Source: DATKJS01 sp964551995
GTDB taxonomy: Bacteria > Acidobacteriota > Aminicenantia > Aminicenantales > Saccharicenantaceae
DNA length: 64,000 nt
NCBI GenBank assembly: GCA_964551995.1
Contig: CAZKFD010000032.1
Location: forward strand, 186,001-250,000
Reading direction: 5' to 3'
The translations under genes were made by a program, and so were the position numbers. The notes beneath the pieces were generated by a model. That model saw only the letters and a program-made list of their open reading frames with translations. It made no database searches and was not told the origin of the DNA. Positions 52,176 to 61,961 of this stretch are shown piece after piece. Numbering within the stretch: the stretch's first letter is position 1; each line of letters begins with the position of its first letter.

Positions 52176-53038
52176 TACTCGGCCTCCTTTGGGGACTTGG
52201 GAGCCGGGCCCGCGGCCTCGGGCTCCTTTGGGCGCACGATGATCCGGCCGTCGAACCGGAGGTCGGCGTATTCGAGGGGCCCGAAGCGGGCCTCGAGGGA
52301 AGCTCTCTCGGCGGCGAAGAGGTCCAGCTTTGCTCGGACGTCCGCGCCGTCCACGATGAGGCTCACCGGGTCGTCCTTGAAGGATAGGGTCATCCGGCCG
52401 TCGTCCGAGCACTCCAGGGAGGCGAGCCGGGCCCTTTCCGCCCGCGTGAGGCTCTTGAGGCAGTCCCGGGCTTCCTGCCATTTTTCCGGGAAGAGGTCGG
52501 CGAAGGCGCCTTCGTCCCTGACCAGGGGCAGGACCTGGGCGTCCGGCGCCGGCGGCGATTCGAGCACGACCCCGTCCTCGTCGACGAGGAAGAGGCCGCC
52601 CTTCTCGAGGACGGCGAAGGGAACCCGCTCCGTGACCTCGATCTTCAGGGTGGAGGGGAAGACCTTCTGGACACGGACGTCGCGGACCCAGGACAAGGCC
52701 TTGATCTGCCGTTGCAGGGCCTCGATGTCGCAGAGGAGGATGTTGCCGAGCGGCCGGGCCGCGACGAAGCGGCTCAGATCGCCGCGCAGCGAATCCCGGC
52801 CGCAGCGGAGCTCGATTGTCCGCACCGTCAGCGCGTCCCAGGAAACGAGGAAGACGTAGGCCTTGTCGAGGGCGAAGAAGAAGCCCGCCAGCAGGATGAA
52901 GGCCGCCAGGACGTGCTTCGTTTTGAGGGCCGGCCGCTTGCGGCCCGTCCTGAGCGGCCGGCCCCGCTGGAAGACGAGCGGACGGCCGGAGAGGAGGCTT
53001 CGTTTCCCCCGGAAGGCGCCGTCGAGAGAGGTGGCCAT
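52175..53038 (-). CDS. ftsQ: Cell division protein FtsQ
   Basis: FtsQ is a bitopic membrane protein linking the early and late divisome. The 287 residues show a basic cytoplasmic part of about 50 residues, one membrane segment (HVLAAFILLAGFFFALDKAY), a POTRA domain (TVRTIELRCGRDSLRGDLSR, ILLCDIEALQRQIKALSWVR) and the FtsQ beta-domain (VFPSTLKIEVTERVPFAVLE). The ATG at 53038 gives the normal length; it lies one base after the murC stop. Confidence 0.92.
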   Translation of the reverse strand: MATSLDGAFRGKRSLLSGRPLVFQRGRPLRTGRKRPALKTKHVLAAFILLAGFFFALDKAYVFLVSWDALTVRTIELRCGRDSLRGDLSRFVAARPLGNILLCDIEALQRQIKALSWVRDVRVQKVFPSTLKIEVTERVPFAVLEKGGLFLVDEDGVVLESPPAPDAQVLPLVRDEGAFADLFPEKWQEARDCLKSLTRAERARLASLECSDDGRMTLSFKDDPVSLIVDGADVRAKLDLFAAERASLEARFGPLEYADLRFDGRIIVRPKEPEAAGPAPKSPKEAE

Positions 53039-53039
53039 G

Positions 53040-54428
53040 TTAGCTTCGAGCCTCCAGCCTGGCGATGATGTCCGGGACGATGCGGTTGATATTTCCGGCC
53101 CCAAGGACGATGATTATGTCGTTCGGGGCGGCGAGTTTTTCGAGGAGCACGGGAATCCGCGCGGCGTCGGCTTCGTAACAGACCTGCTTGTGGCCGAACT
53201 GGCGGATCTCTTCGAAGAGGGCCCGCCCCGAGACGCCGGCGATTGGGTCTTCGCCCGCGGGGTATATCTCTGTCACAACGAGGACGTCCGCCTGGTTGAA
53301 CGAGGTGGCGAACTGGGTCATCAGCTTGGACAGGCGTGTGTAGCGATGGGGCTGGAAGACGGCCACGATCCGGCGCGTCCAGCCCCTCTTCGCGGCCTCG
53401 AGTGTGGCCTTGATCTCCGTCGGATGATGGGCGTAGTCCTCGATGACCATGATGCCGTCGACGGTCTTGCGAAGCTCGAACCGGCGACCGGTCCCGGTGT
53501 AGCCGGCCAGAGCCTTGAGGATGGCGTCGGGCGCCATGTCGAGGTCGAGCCCCACGGCGGTGGCGGCCATGGCGTTGAGGATGTTGTGCATTCCGGGCAC
53601 CTGGAGCTTGAGGCCGCCGAGCTTCTTTCCCCTGTAGAAGAGCGTCGAGGAGCTCCGGAAGCCGTCGAAGGCGAAATCGCGCGCGGTGATGTCGGACTGG
53701 GCCGAGTACCCGTAAGTGATGATCTTCCGCTCGATCTCCGGGATGATGACCTGGAGGTTCGGGTCGTCGAGGCAAATGATCACCGGGCAGTAGAAGGGGA
53801 CCTTGTTGGCGAAGTGGGCGAAGGCCGCCCGCAGGTCGTCGAGGCTCTGGTACTGGTCCAGGTGCTCGTTGTCGATGTTCGTCAGCACGGCGATGAAGGG
53901 CGAGAGGCAAAGGAACGACCGGTCGCTCTCGTCCGCCTCGGCGACGATGAAATCCCCCTCGCCGAGCTTGGCGTTGGCGCCGATCGTGTTCAGCCGGCCG
54001 CCGACGATGATCGTCGGGTCGAAACCGCCGGCCTCGAGGACCTGGGCAGTCATCGAAGTCGTCGTCGTTTTGCCGTGGGAGCCGGCGACGGCGATGCCGT
54101 ACTTCATGCGCATGAGCTCGGCCAGCATCTCGGCCCGGGGGATGACCGGGATCAGCCGGGCCCGGGCCCGCTGGACCTCGACGTTGTCCTCTCGGATCGC
54201 CGACGAGATGACCACGACGTCGGCGGCCTTGACGTTCTCGGCCCTATGGCCGATCGAGATCAGTGCTCCGAGGCGGGCCAGCCGCTGCGTGGCTTCGTTC
54301 TCCTGGAGGTCGGAGCCCGAGACCTTGTAGCCGAGGTTGAGGAGAACCTCGGCGATCCCGTTCATGCCCGTCCCGCCGATCCCCACCATGTGGATCAGAT
54401 TGAGCTTGCGGTAGGTTTTCTTGGTCAT
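53040..54428 (-). CDS. murC: UDP-N-acetylmuramate--L-alanine ligase
   Basis: MurC adds the first amino acid of the peptidoglycan stem. The 462-residue protein has NLIHMVGIGGTGMNGIAEVL, the ATP loop GSHGKTTTTSM, YTGTGRRFELR and DYAHHPTEIKATL, all characteristic of MurC within the Mur ligases. The ATG at 54428 was chosen for the family N-terminus and overlaps the murG stop by 4 bases. Confidence 0.96.
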   Translation of the reverse strand: MTKKTYRKLNLIHMVGIGGTGMNGIAEVLLNLGYKVSGSDLQENEATQRLARLGALISIGHRAENVKAADVVVISSAIREDNVEVQRARARLIPVIPRAEMLAELMRMKYGIAVAGSHGKTTTTSMTAQVLEAGGFDPTIIVGGRLNTIGANAKLGEGDFIVAEADESDRSFLCLSPFIAVLTNIDNEHLDQYQSLDDLRAAFAHFANKVPFYCPVIICLDDPNLQVIIPEIERKIITYGYSAQSDITARDFAFDGFRSSSTLFYRGKKLGGLKLQVPGMHNILNAMAATAVGLDLDMAPDAILKALAGYTGTGRRFELRKTVDGIMVIEDYAHHPTEIKATLEAAKRGWTRRIVAVFQPHRYTRLSKLMTQFATSFNQADVLVVTEIYPAGEDPIAGVSGRALFEEIRQFGHKQVCYEADAARIPVLLEKLAAPNDIIIVLGAGNINRIVPDIIARLEARS

Positions 54429-55525
54429 GCGGGTTGCTCCCGGGCGGTCCCGCCCATGAGGGAGAGGCAGAGGCCGGCGATCTTCGCCGCGGGGTTCTCG
54501 ATCCGCAGGGCGGCCAGGCACTTTTCCATGGCGTCAAGCTCGGCCGGGTGCTCCAGGTAATGACGGAAGCGGCCGGCCAGGGCCTCGGGGGTGAGGCGGG
54601 CCTCGGGCATGACCTCGGCCCCGCCGGCCCTTTCGAGCTCAGCCGCGTTTTGGGTCTGGTGGTCCTCGGAGGCCCCGGCGAAGGGGACGAGGAGGGCGGC
54701 CTTCCGGGCGGCGATGATCTCGGCCAGGGTCGTGGCCCCGGCCCGGCTGACGACGAGGTCGGCCCTTCCAAACGCGCCGGCCATGTCCGAAATGTAGGCG
54801 GCCACTCCGCCGGCGTCGAAGTCCGCGTCCCGGTATTTCGAGACCACCCAGTCGAGGTCGGCAACGCCTGTCTGATGGGTGATCCGGAGCCGGTCCCTGA
54901 CCGGATGAAGCAGAGGCAGAGCCGCCGTAACGCTCCGGTTGAGGACCCGCGAGCCCTGGCTGCCGCCGAAGACGAGCAGGGACAGCCGCTCGGCCCGCGG
55001 CTTCGGCGCCAGGGCGTAGAACTCCTCGCGGACCGGATTGCCGAGGCAGACGCCTTTCCCCCTGAAGAAGGGGAGGGAGCTCTCGAAGGCGACGACGGCC
55101 TTCCGGACGCGGCGGGCGAGAAGCCGGTTGGTGAAGCCGGGCCGGACATTCTGCTCCATGATCAGGGTCGGGATCCCGAACCAGGAGGCCAGGAGCACGA
55201 TGGGCCCGGAGCTGTATCCTCCTACGCCGACGACGAGTCCGGGCCTCGTCCGGGCCAGGATGGACAGCGAATGGGCGAAGGAGAGGGGCAGCAAGGCGAG
55301 GGACCTGAGGCTCCGGAGTCCCCGCCCCTTCAGCCCTTCGATCCTCATGGGGATGAAGCGGACGCCGTGCTCCTCCATGATTTTCTTTTCGACATCGCGG
55401 TGGGTCCCGACGTAAATCAGCCGCACCGCAGCGTCCATCTCCTGGAGCTTCCGGCCGACGACGAGGGCGGGGTAGAGGTGGCCGCCGGTGCCGCCGCCGC
55501 TGATGATGACCCGCCGCTCTCTCAT
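54425..55525 (-). CDS. murG: UDP-GlcNAc--undecaprenyl-PP-MurNAc-pentapeptide GlcNAc transferase
   Basis: MurG converts lipid I to lipid II at the inner face of the membrane. The 366-residue protein has the GT-B start VIISGGGTGGHLYPALVVGR, PIVLLASWFGIPTLIMEQN and the acceptor/donor loops FGGSQGSRVLNRS and VVSRAGATTLAEIIAA. The ATG at 55525 gives the conserved start; a long in-frame extension upstream overlaps ftsW and is not real. It overlaps both neighbours by 4 bases. Confidence 0.95.
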   Translation of the reverse strand: MRERRVIISGGGTGGHLYPALVVGRKLQEMDAAVRLIYVGTHRDVEKKIMEEHGVRFIPMRIEGLKGRGLRSLRSLALLPLSFAHSLSILARTRPGLVVGVGGYSSGPIVLLASWFGIPTLIMEQNVRPGFTNRLLARRVRKAVVAFESSLPFFRGKGVCLGNPVREEFYALAPKPRAERLSLLVFGGSQGSRVLNRSVTAALPLLHPVRDRLRITHQTGVADLDWVVSKYRDADFDAGGVAAYISDMAGAFGRADLVVSRAGATTLAEIIAARKAALLVPFAGASEDHQTQNAAELERAGGAEVMPEARLTPEALAGRFRHYLEHPAELDAMEKCLAALRIENPAAKIAGLCLSLMGGTAREQPA

Positions 55526-56640
55526 GTCCGCACCCTGAGCCCGTTGTCCCCCCGCATCTGGCTGATATGGAGGAGCAGCCCGGCAGCGGCCAGACTGCAG
55601 AGCAGGGATGAGCGCCCGTAGGAGACGAACGGAAGCGGGATGCCCTTGGTCGGCCCGAGCCCGAGAACGATGGTGATGTTCATGAGGGCCTGGGCGACGA
55701 TGGTGAACGTCAGGCCGGCGGCGATCATCTTGTGCATCGGGTCCGGCGCCCGCGTGAAGATCCGGATGCCGCGCCACAGGAAGATGAGATAGAGGGCGAG
55801 GGTGATCACGGTCCCGAGGAGGCCCGTCTCCTCGCCGATGATCGCGTATATGAAATCCGTGTGGGCGAAGGGGAGGAAATAGAGCTTCTGGGTCCCCTGC
55901 CCGAGGCCGACGCCGATCAGGCCTCCCGAGCCCACCGCGATCTTCGACTGGTCGACCTGGTAGTAGCCCCCGAGCGGATCCTTGGACTGGGAGAAGAAGC
56001 CCTGGATCCTCTCCAGGCGGTAGGGGGCGGAAAACAGGAAGAGGGAAAAGAGGATGACGAAGGCGCCGCCCAGGACGAGGAAATTCTTGATCCGGACGCC
56101 GCCGATGTAGAGCATCAGGCAGGCCATGCCGGCGAGCAGCATGGCCGTCCCGAAATCGGGCTCCATCAGGACGAGGAAGACCGTGACGATCAGGACGGCG
56201 AGGGGCAGAGCCAGCGTCTTCCACTCGTTCAGCGTGTCCCTCTTGCTTTCGCAGTACGAGGCGAAAAAAAGGATGAGGCCGAGCTTGGCGAGCTCCGACG
56301 GCTGGAACCGGAAGCCGAAGAGGATAACCCAGCGGTTGGTGTGGGCCACGCTCGGCATGACGAGGCAGAGCATCAGCAAGAAACCTGAGAACGCCAGGAG
56401 GCCGTAGATGAAGAACGGATTGAGATAGAACGGCCGGCGGACGGAGAGGAGCAGGAGGACGAGGACCAGCCCGGCCGCGGCCCCGATGATCTGCTGGACG
56501 AGGAAATAGGCCATCTGGTTGTGGAGCTCGTCAGCCACGTAGCCTGAGGAGCTGAAGACCATGATGATCCCGATCGTCACCAGGGCCAGGGTGACGAGAA
56601 AGAGCGGGATGTCGAATCCGATACGCCGGTAGGTGCTCAT
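55522..56640 (-). CDS. ftsW: Peptidoglycan glycosyltransferase FtsW
   Basis: FtsW is the SEDS-family polymerase that works with the FtsI transpeptidase. The 372-residue protein has about ten membrane segments (FLVTLALVTIGIIMVFSSSG first), a catalytic-region Asp in LMEPDFGTAMLLAG, and the signature near PFAHTDFIYAIIGEETGLLG, plus GIPLPFVSYGRSSLL at the end. The start MSTYRRIGFDIP at 56640 is preceded by murD with a 4-base gap. Its position between murD and murG is standard. Confidence 0.95.
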   Translation of the reverse strand: MSTYRRIGFDIPLFLVTLALVTIGIIMVFSSSGYVADELHNQMAYFLVQQIIGAAAGLVLVLLLLSVRRPFYLNPFFIYGLLAFSGFLLMLCLVMPSVAHTNRWVILFGFRFQPSELAKLGLILFFASYCESKRDTLNEWKTLALPLAVLIVTVFLVLMEPDFGTAMLLAGMACLMLYIGGVRIKNFLVLGGAFVILFSLFLFSAPYRLERIQGFFSQSKDPLGGYYQVDQSKIAVGSGGLIGVGLGQGTQKLYFLPFAHTDFIYAIIGEETGLLGTVITLALYLIFLWRGIRIFTRAPDPMHKMIAAGLTFTIVAQALMNITIVLGLGPTKGIPLPFVSYGRSSLLCSLAAAGLLLHISQMRGDNGLRVRT

Positions 56641-56644
56641 CGTC

Positions 56645-58012
56645 CTAGCCCCTGTCCCTCCGCAGCCGGGCGGCCAGCCGGCGGACCTCGCTCTTGAACG
56701 TCCGGCCGCGCTCCTCGAAGTTCCGGAACATGTCCCAACTCGTGCAGGCGGGGGCGAGCAGGACGACGTCGCCCCGGACGGCGCGTTCGAAGGCCGTGCG
56801 CACGGCTTCGCGGTAGGAGGCGACGCGCTCGAGGGGGACCGTCTCCCGCAGCGCCGCCTCGATCTTCCCGGCGGCCTCGCCGATGAGAAGGGCGGTCCGG
56901 ACCCTGGCCCGCAGCGGCCGGCGCAGGAGCGTGAAGTCGGACCCCTTGTCGCGCCCGCCAAGGATGAGGATGATCTTGCGGTCGAAGCTCTGGAGCGCCT
57001 TGAGCGTGGCCTCCACGGTCGTCGCTTTCGAGTCGTTGACGAAGCGGACTCCGCGCACCGTGAGGACGTTCTCGAGCCGGTGCTCCAGGCCCCGGAACGA
57101 GAGAATGGAGCCGCGGATCCGGGCCGCGGGGACCCCGAAGAGGTGCCCGACGAGGGCCGCAGCCATGACGTTCTCCTGATTGTGGGCCCCGGGAAGCGGG
57201 ATCCGGGCCGTGCGCACGAGCTGCCGCGGCGCGCCGTCGCGGAGGACGATCCAGCCGTCCTCGACGAAGGCTCCCCGGCGCGGCCGGCTCCTCCGGCTGA
57301 ACGCGTAGGCGGACGCCGGGATGTCTTCGGCCAGGCTCCAGACCAGCGGGTCGTCGCGGTTGAGGACGGCCGCCGCCGAGGCCTCCATCCTGAGGAAGAG
57401 CTTTTTCTTGGCTCCGAAGTAGCTCTCGAACGTCTTGTGCCAGTCCAGGTGGTTCCGGGAGATGTTGAGGAAGGCGGCCACGTCCGCCTTGAAGAGCTCC
57501 GTGTATTCCAGCTGGAAGCTCGAGATCTCGGTGACATAGATGTCGTCGGCCCGGCTCTTCTCCGCGAACGAGATGAGCGGCGTCCCGATGTTCCCGGCCA
57601 GGTGGGCCCGGAGGCCCGCGTCCTTCAGGATCTTATGGGCCAGGGTCGCCGTCGTGGATTTTCCGTTGGACCCCGTGACGGCCGCGATCCGGCCCTTAAG
57701 GAAGAGGCCCGCGAGCTCGATCTCCGAGAGGACGGGAATACCCTTCTCCATGGCGGCCTTGATCTCGGGCAGGGGGGGAACGCCCGGGCTGGGGATGATG
57801 AGATCGGCGCCGAGGAAGGACTCCACCCGGTGTCCTCCCGTTTCGAACGGGATGCCGCGCTCTTTCCACGGGCCGATCCTGGTCGCGAGGTCCTCTTCCG
57901 GCTTCTTTTCCGTGACGAGGACGCGGGCCCCTCGGGCGGGGAGGAAGCGGAGGAGGGCCTCGCCCGTCCTTTCGAAGCCCACGATGAGAACCTTTTTATC
58001 CCGGAGTTCCAT
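56645..58012 (-). CDS. murD: UDP-N-acetylmuramoylalanine--D-glutamate ligase
   Basis: MurD adds D-glutamate to UDP-MurNAc-L-Ala. The 455-residue protein starts KVLIVGFERTGEALLRF, and has PSPGVPPLPEIKAA, ATP loop GSNGKSTTATLAHKIL, SSFQLEYTELFKADVAAFLN and LEHRLENVLTVRGVRFVNDS. Length is normal. The ATG at 58012 was chosen; the open frame that runs on upstream lies over mraY and does not look like protein of any family. Confidence 0.96.
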   Translation of the reverse strand: MELRDKKVLIVGFERTGEALLRFLPARGARVLVTEKKPEEDLATRIGPWKERGIPFETGGHRVESFLGADLIIPSPGVPPLPEIKAAMEKGIPVLSEIELAGLFLKGRIAAVTGSNGKSTTATLAHKILKDAGLRAHLAGNIGTPLISFAEKSRADDIYVTEISSFQLEYTELFKADVAAFLNISRNHLDWHKTFESYFGAKKKLFLRMEASAAAVLNRDDPLVWSLAEDIPASAYAFSRRSRPRRGAFVEDGWIVLRDGAPRQLVRTARIPLPGAHNQENVMAAALVGHLFGVPAARIRGSILSFRGLEHRLENVLTVRGVRFVNDSKATTVEATLKALQSFDRKIILILGGRDKGSDFTLLRRPLRARVRTALLIGEAAGKIEAALRETVPLERVASYREAVRTAFERAVRGDVVLLAPACTSWDMFRNFEERGRTFKSEVRRLAARLRRDRG

Positions 58013-58014
58013 GG

Positions 58015-59103
58015 TTATCTCAGTTTCAGCGTGGCCAGGCTGAGCAGGGCGAAGACGATGCCGACGATCCAGAAACGGATGACGACCTTGCCTTCCGGCC
58101 AGCCCGAAAGCTCGAAATGGTGATGGAGCGGAGCCATCTTGAAGATGCGGCGTCCGCCCGAAAGCTTGAAATAGGACACCTGGATGAGGACAGACAGCGC
58201 CTCCAGGATGAACACCCCAGCCAGCGCGAAGAGCAGCAACTCCTGTTTGATGAGGATAGCGATGATGGCCAGCGTCCCACCTAAGGACAGGGCCCCGATG
58301 TCGCCCATGATGACCTCGGCCGGGTGGGCGTTCCACCAAAGGAAGCCCAGGCAGGCGCCGGTCAGGGCGCCGACGAAGACGGTCAGCTCCGCGGCCGGCC
58401 GGACGCGGGCGATGTCGAGGTACTGCGACCAGAGGGCGTGGCCGGCGACATAGGTGAGGGCCGTGAGGGCCGTGGCGCTGATGAGGGTCAGGCCGATGGC
58501 GAGGCCGTCCAGGCCGTCGGCGAGGTTGACGGCGTTCGATGACCCCACGAGGATGAACATGATCCAGGGCAGGTAGAACCAGCCGAGGTAGGGGGTCCAG
58601 AGCTTGAAGAACGGGGGGAAGAGATGGAGATCGAAGTGCTTGTGGAAGCCGAGATAGATCAGGATGCCGCCGAAGGCCCCGGCCAGCAGGACCTGGAGGC
58701 CCAGCTTGGTGAAGACCCTGAGCCCCAGGGAGCGCTTCCTGCGGATCTTGAGGAAGTCGTCGGCGAAGCCGACCAATCCGAAGGTCAGCATGGCGGCCAT
58801 GGCGATGCAGACGTAGCCGTTTTCGAGGTTGCCCCAGAGGAGGCTGCTGGCGAGCGTCGCCCCGATGAGGAGGATGCCTCCCATCGTGGGCGTGCCCTTC
58901 TTCGCGAGATGGGACTGGGGGCCGTCGGCCCGGATCTCCTGCCCGATCTGGTGCTTCTTGAGGAGCCGGATGACCGCGCCGCCGACGAGCAGGCTCAGTC
59001 CCAGGGCGGTGATGCCGGACAGCCCCGTCCGCACGGTGATAAACCGGAAGACCCTGAAGAACGAAATGTATTTCTGGAGCGGGACCAGGAGCCAGTACAG
59101 CAC
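58015..59103 (-). CDS. mraY: Phospho-N-acetylmuramoyl-pentapeptide transferase
   Basis: MraY transfers phospho-MurNAc-pentapeptide to undecaprenyl phosphate, giving lipid I. The 362 residues form ten membrane segments, with KKGTPTMGGILLIG, the metal-binding LVGFADDFLKIR (Asp-Asp), NAVNLADGLDGLAIGL, MGDIGALSLGGTLA, and LHHHFELSGWPE near the end with the HHH motif. It lies 3 bases from murF and 2 from murD. Confidence 0.97.
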   Translation of the reverse strand: MLYWLLVPLQKYISFFRVFRFITVRTGLSGITALGLSLLVGGAVIRLLKKHQIGQEIRADGPQSHLAKKGTPTMGGILLIGATLASSLLWGNLENGYVCIAMAAMLTFGLVGFADDFLKIRRKRSLGLRVFTKLGLQVLLAGAFGGILIYLGFHKHFDLHLFPPFFKLWTPYLGWFYLPWIMFILVGSSNAVNLADGLDGLAIGLTLISATALTALTYVAGHALWSQYLDIARVRPAAELTVFVGALTGACLGFLWWNAHPAEVIMGDIGALSLGGTLAIIAILIKQELLLFALAGVFILEALSVLIQVSYFKLSGGRRIFKMAPLHHHFELSGWPEGKVVIRFWIVGIVFALLSLATLKLR

Positions 59104-59106
59104 GGC

Positions 59107-60492
59107 CTACCCCCTCCCTCCCGTTTTTAGCCGTTTCACAATCGTCTCCGCCCTCATGCCCCGCGAGCCCTTGACGAGAACGAGGTCGCCGTCGCGGACG
59201 AGGTTCGAAATCTCCCCGGCCGCGGCCTGGGAATCCAGGTAGGAGCGGACGTCCTCCGGGTCCATCCCCGCTGCAATCGCCCCCGCCGCGATGTGGGCAG
59301 CCAGCGGCCCGACGGTGATCAGCGTGTCCCATCTCCAGCGGACCACGGCCTCTCCCGCCCGGCGGTGGAAGTCCACCTCGCGCTCCCCGAGCTCGAGCAT
59401 GTCCGCGAGCACGGCGACTTTTCTCCGCGCGGGGAGGCCGGCGAGGCTGCGGAGCACAGCCTCCAGGGCCTCCGGATTGGAGTTGTAGGAATCGTCGTAG
59501 AGCCGGACCGATCCTTTGAGCTCGACGAGGACGCCCCTCATCGGGAGCGGCCTGAGGCCGGCGATCCGGGGCCGGATCTGCTCGACGCTGAGGCCGAAGG
59601 CCCGGCCCACGGCCGCCGCGGCGAGCAGGTTCGGGACGAAAGCCTCGTTGAGGAAGGGGATCTCGACCGGGGCCATCTCGGCGCCGGACCTCAGGAGGAA
59701 TCCGAGGCCCTCGAATCCCCTGTGCCGGACGTCGTCCGCGCGGACGTCGCAGCCGGCAGAAAAACCGAATGTCAATTTCCGCTCTTTCCAGTCCGAGGCG
59801 ATCTCCATCACGAGCGGGTCGTCGCCGTTGAGGACCGCCGTCGCTCCCTCCTTGGCGCCGTCCAGGATCTCTCTCTTGGCCCGGGCGATCCCGTCCAGGC
59901 TCCGGAAGAACTGGAGGTGGACGGGACGGACGTTGGTGATCACGGCGACGTCGGGCGGCGCGATGGCCGTGAGTTCCCGGATCTCCCCGGCGGCGCTCAT
60001 GCCCATCTCGAGGACCGCAACCTCGTGTTCCGGGCCGATCCCCAGCAGGGACAGGGGCAGGCCCAGGCGGTTGTTGAAGTTCCCCTCGGACTTGAGAACT
60101 CGGTAGCGGTCCGAGAGGATCTCGGCCGCGAACTCCTTGGTGGTCGTCTTACCGATGCTCCCCGTGATGCCCACCACCCGGGCGGAGGTCCCGCGCAGGA
60201 CAGACCGGGCCAGGGTTTGGAGAGCGGCGACCGTGTCGCCGACCTCGACGAGTCCGAAGTCTGGGTCCGGGACGGAGACGGGCTTCGAAACGACGGCCCC
60301 GGCCGCGCCGCGGTCCGCGGCCGCGGAGACGAAGTCGTGGCCGTCCCTCCGGCCGGCGACGGCGAAGAACAGCTCGCCCCCAGTCATCAGGCGCGAGTCG
60401 AGGCCGTACTTTTCGAAGACCAGGCCGGGGGAGCCCCGGACGATCCTCCCGCCCGTCCGCCGGGCCACCTCATCGAGACGCAGCGCCGCCAT
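59107..60492 (-). CDS. murF: UDP-N-acetylmuramoyl-tripeptide--D-alanyl-D-alanine ligase
   Basis: MurF finishes the pentapeptide by adding D-Ala-D-Ala. The 461-residue protein has an N-terminal UDP-binding domain (ELFFAVAGRRDGHDFV), ATP loop GITGSIGKTTTKEFAAEIL, NNRLGLPLSLLGI, the central LYDDSYNSNPEALEAVL, and AVLADMLELGE, which are typical for MurF. The D-Ala-D-Ala ligase gene (ddl) that should feed it is absent from the cluster. Confidence 0.96.
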   Translation of the reverse strand: MAALRLDEVARRTGGRIVRGSPGLVFEKYGLDSRLMTGGELFFAVAGRRDGHDFVSAAADRGAAGAVVSKPVSVPDPDFGLVEVGDTVAALQTLARSVLRGTSARVVGITGSIGKTTTKEFAAEILSDRYRVLKSEGNFNNRLGLPLSLLGIGPEHEVAVLEMGMSAAGEIRELTAIAPPDVAVITNVRPVHLQFFRSLDGIARAKREILDGAKEGATAVLNGDDPLVMEIASDWKERKLTFGFSAGCDVRADDVRHRGFEGLGFLLRSGAEMAPVEIPFLNEAFVPNLLAAAAVGRAFGLSVEQIRPRIAGLRPLPMRGVLVELKGSVRLYDDSYNSNPEALEAVLRSLAGLPARRKVAVLADMLELGEREVDFHRRAGEAVVRWRWDTLITVGPLAAHIAAGAIAAGMDPEDVRSYLDSQAAAGEISNLVRDGDLVLVKGSRGMRAETIVKRLKTGGRG

Positions 60493-60494
60493 TT

Positions 60495-61961
60495 TCAGAA
60501 CGCTTCCATCTTCGACAGGATCTCGCGGATGACGCCGACGTCGCTGAAGGGGACGGTCCGGTCCCCGAAGATCTGATATTCCTCATGCCCCTTCCCGGCC
60601 ACGAGGACGTAATCCCCCCGGTTGGCCATGGCCAGGGCGCGGGCGATGGCCTCCCTCCGGTCGGGGATGGCTTCGTACGTCCTGGAGGCTTCCTTCTCGA
60701 AGCCTTTTTCGATGCCGGCGATGATCTCCATCGGTTCCTCGTTCCGGGGATTATCGGACGTGATGATCGTCCAATCGGCGAGCCGCGCGGCCACGCGCCC
60801 CATGCGGGCCCGCTTCTCGGTGTCCCTGTTGCCGCCGGCGCCGAAGACGAGGAGGACCCGACGGGGCTTGAACTCGCGGGCCGTTCGGAGGAGATGCTCC
60901 AGGGCGTCGTCCGTGTGCGCGTAGTCGACGACGATGTGGATGCCCCGGGAATTCTCCACCTTCTCGAACCGGCCCGGAACGCCCTTGAGGGCGGCGATTC
61001 CCTTGGCGATGGCCTCCGGGGAGACGTTGAGGGCGAGGGCCGCCGCCGCGGCCGCCAGGATGTTCGAGACGTTGTGCCTGCCGACGAGGCGGGAATGGGC
61101 TTCGATGACGTTTCCGGGATGGGTGATGCGGACGTCCATGCCGTCGTCGGTCAGGTCGGACTTGAGGGCCCGGACGATGGCTGCGGGCTCGAACCCGAAG
61201 GTGATCGTCTTCATGGGCAGCTCGGCGATGAGCCGTTGGCCCCAGGGGTCGTCCGTGTTGACGACGGAGGCGTTCCTCTTGTGGTTGAGGTAGAAGAGCT
61301 TGCGCTTGGCCTCGAAATAGCTTTCCATGGACTGGTGATAGTCGAGGTGCTCGCCGGTCAGATTCGTGAAAACGGCCACGTCGAATGACACGCCCCAAAC
61401 CCTTTTCTGTTCCAGAGAATGGGACGAGACCTCCAGCACGCAGTGCGTGACCCCGGCCACGAGCATCTCCTTGAGCATGGCCTGCAGGTCCGACGATTCG
61501 GGCGTCGTCCGGCCCGCGGGGACCTTGAGTCCCGGCCAGCGGTACTCGACGGTGCCGATGACGCCGACGCTGAAGCCGGCCGCCTTCAGGATCTCCTCGA
61601 TGAGGTAGGTGACCGTCGTTTTGCCCTTAGTCCCGGTGACGCCGACGACCTTCATCCGGTCGGAGGGGCGGCCGTAGAAGTTCGCCGAGGCGAGCGCCAG
61701 CGCCTCCCGGGCGTCGCCGACCCGCACCCAGGCGAGCCTCGAGGCCGGGGGCTTCGGCCAGGAGGACAGGACGGCGGCTGCGCCGTTGGCCTCCGCCTCA
61801 GCCACGAAGTCCATGCCGTTCCGCTGTTCCCCCTGGAGAGCGGCGAAGAGGAACCCGGGACGGACAGACTTGGAGTTATAGGCCAGGCCATGGATCTCCT
61901 CGACGCCGCCGGCGTCCGAATCGACGATGGGGATCCCTTCGAGGACGTCCCGGAGCTTCAT
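60495..61961 (-). CDS. murE: UDP-N-acetylmuramoyl-tripeptide synthetase (meso-DAP type)
   Basis: MurE adds the third residue of the stem. The 488 residues show AYNSKSVRPGFLFAALQGEQ, ATP loop GVTGTKGKTTVTYLIEEIL, TTPESSDLQAMLKEM, EVSSHSLEQKRVWG, and DYAHTDDALEHLL. The motif DNPR in TSDNPRNEEPMEI identifies the meso-diaminopimelate form, not the L-lysine form. The start ATG at 61961 overlaps the ftsI stop by 4 bases; the longer open frame upstream is in ftsI. Confidence 0.96.
   Translation of the reverse strand: MKLRDVLEGIPIVDSDAGGVEEIHGLAYNSKSVRPGFLFAALQGEQRNGMDFVAEAEANGAAAVLSSWPKPPASRLAWVRVGDAREALALASANFYGRPSDRMKVVGVTGTKGKTTVTYLIEEILKAAGFSVGVIGTVEYRWPGLKVPAGRTTPESSDLQAMLKEMLVAGVTHCVLEVSSHSLEQKRVWGVSFDVAVFTNLTGEHLDYHQSMESYFEAKRKLFYLNHKRNASVVNTDDPWGQRLIAELPMKTITFGFEPAAIVRALKSDLTDDGMDVRITHPGNVIEAHSRLVGRHNVSNILAAAAAALALNVSPEAIAKGIAALKGVPGRFEKVENSRGIHIVVDYAHTDDALEHLLRTAREFKPRRVLLVFGAGGNRDTEKRARMGRVAARLADWTIITSDNPRNEEPMEIIAGIEKGFEKEASRTYEAIPDRREAIARALAMANRGDYVLVAGKGHEEYQIFGDRTVPFSDVGVIREILSKMEAF

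Noticed and set aside
56645..59332. The murD frame continuing for 440 codons upstream across mraY
   Set aside because: MraY fits its family in another frame; the upstream stretch is low-complexity Arg/Pro/Gly/His. The murD start is at 58012.
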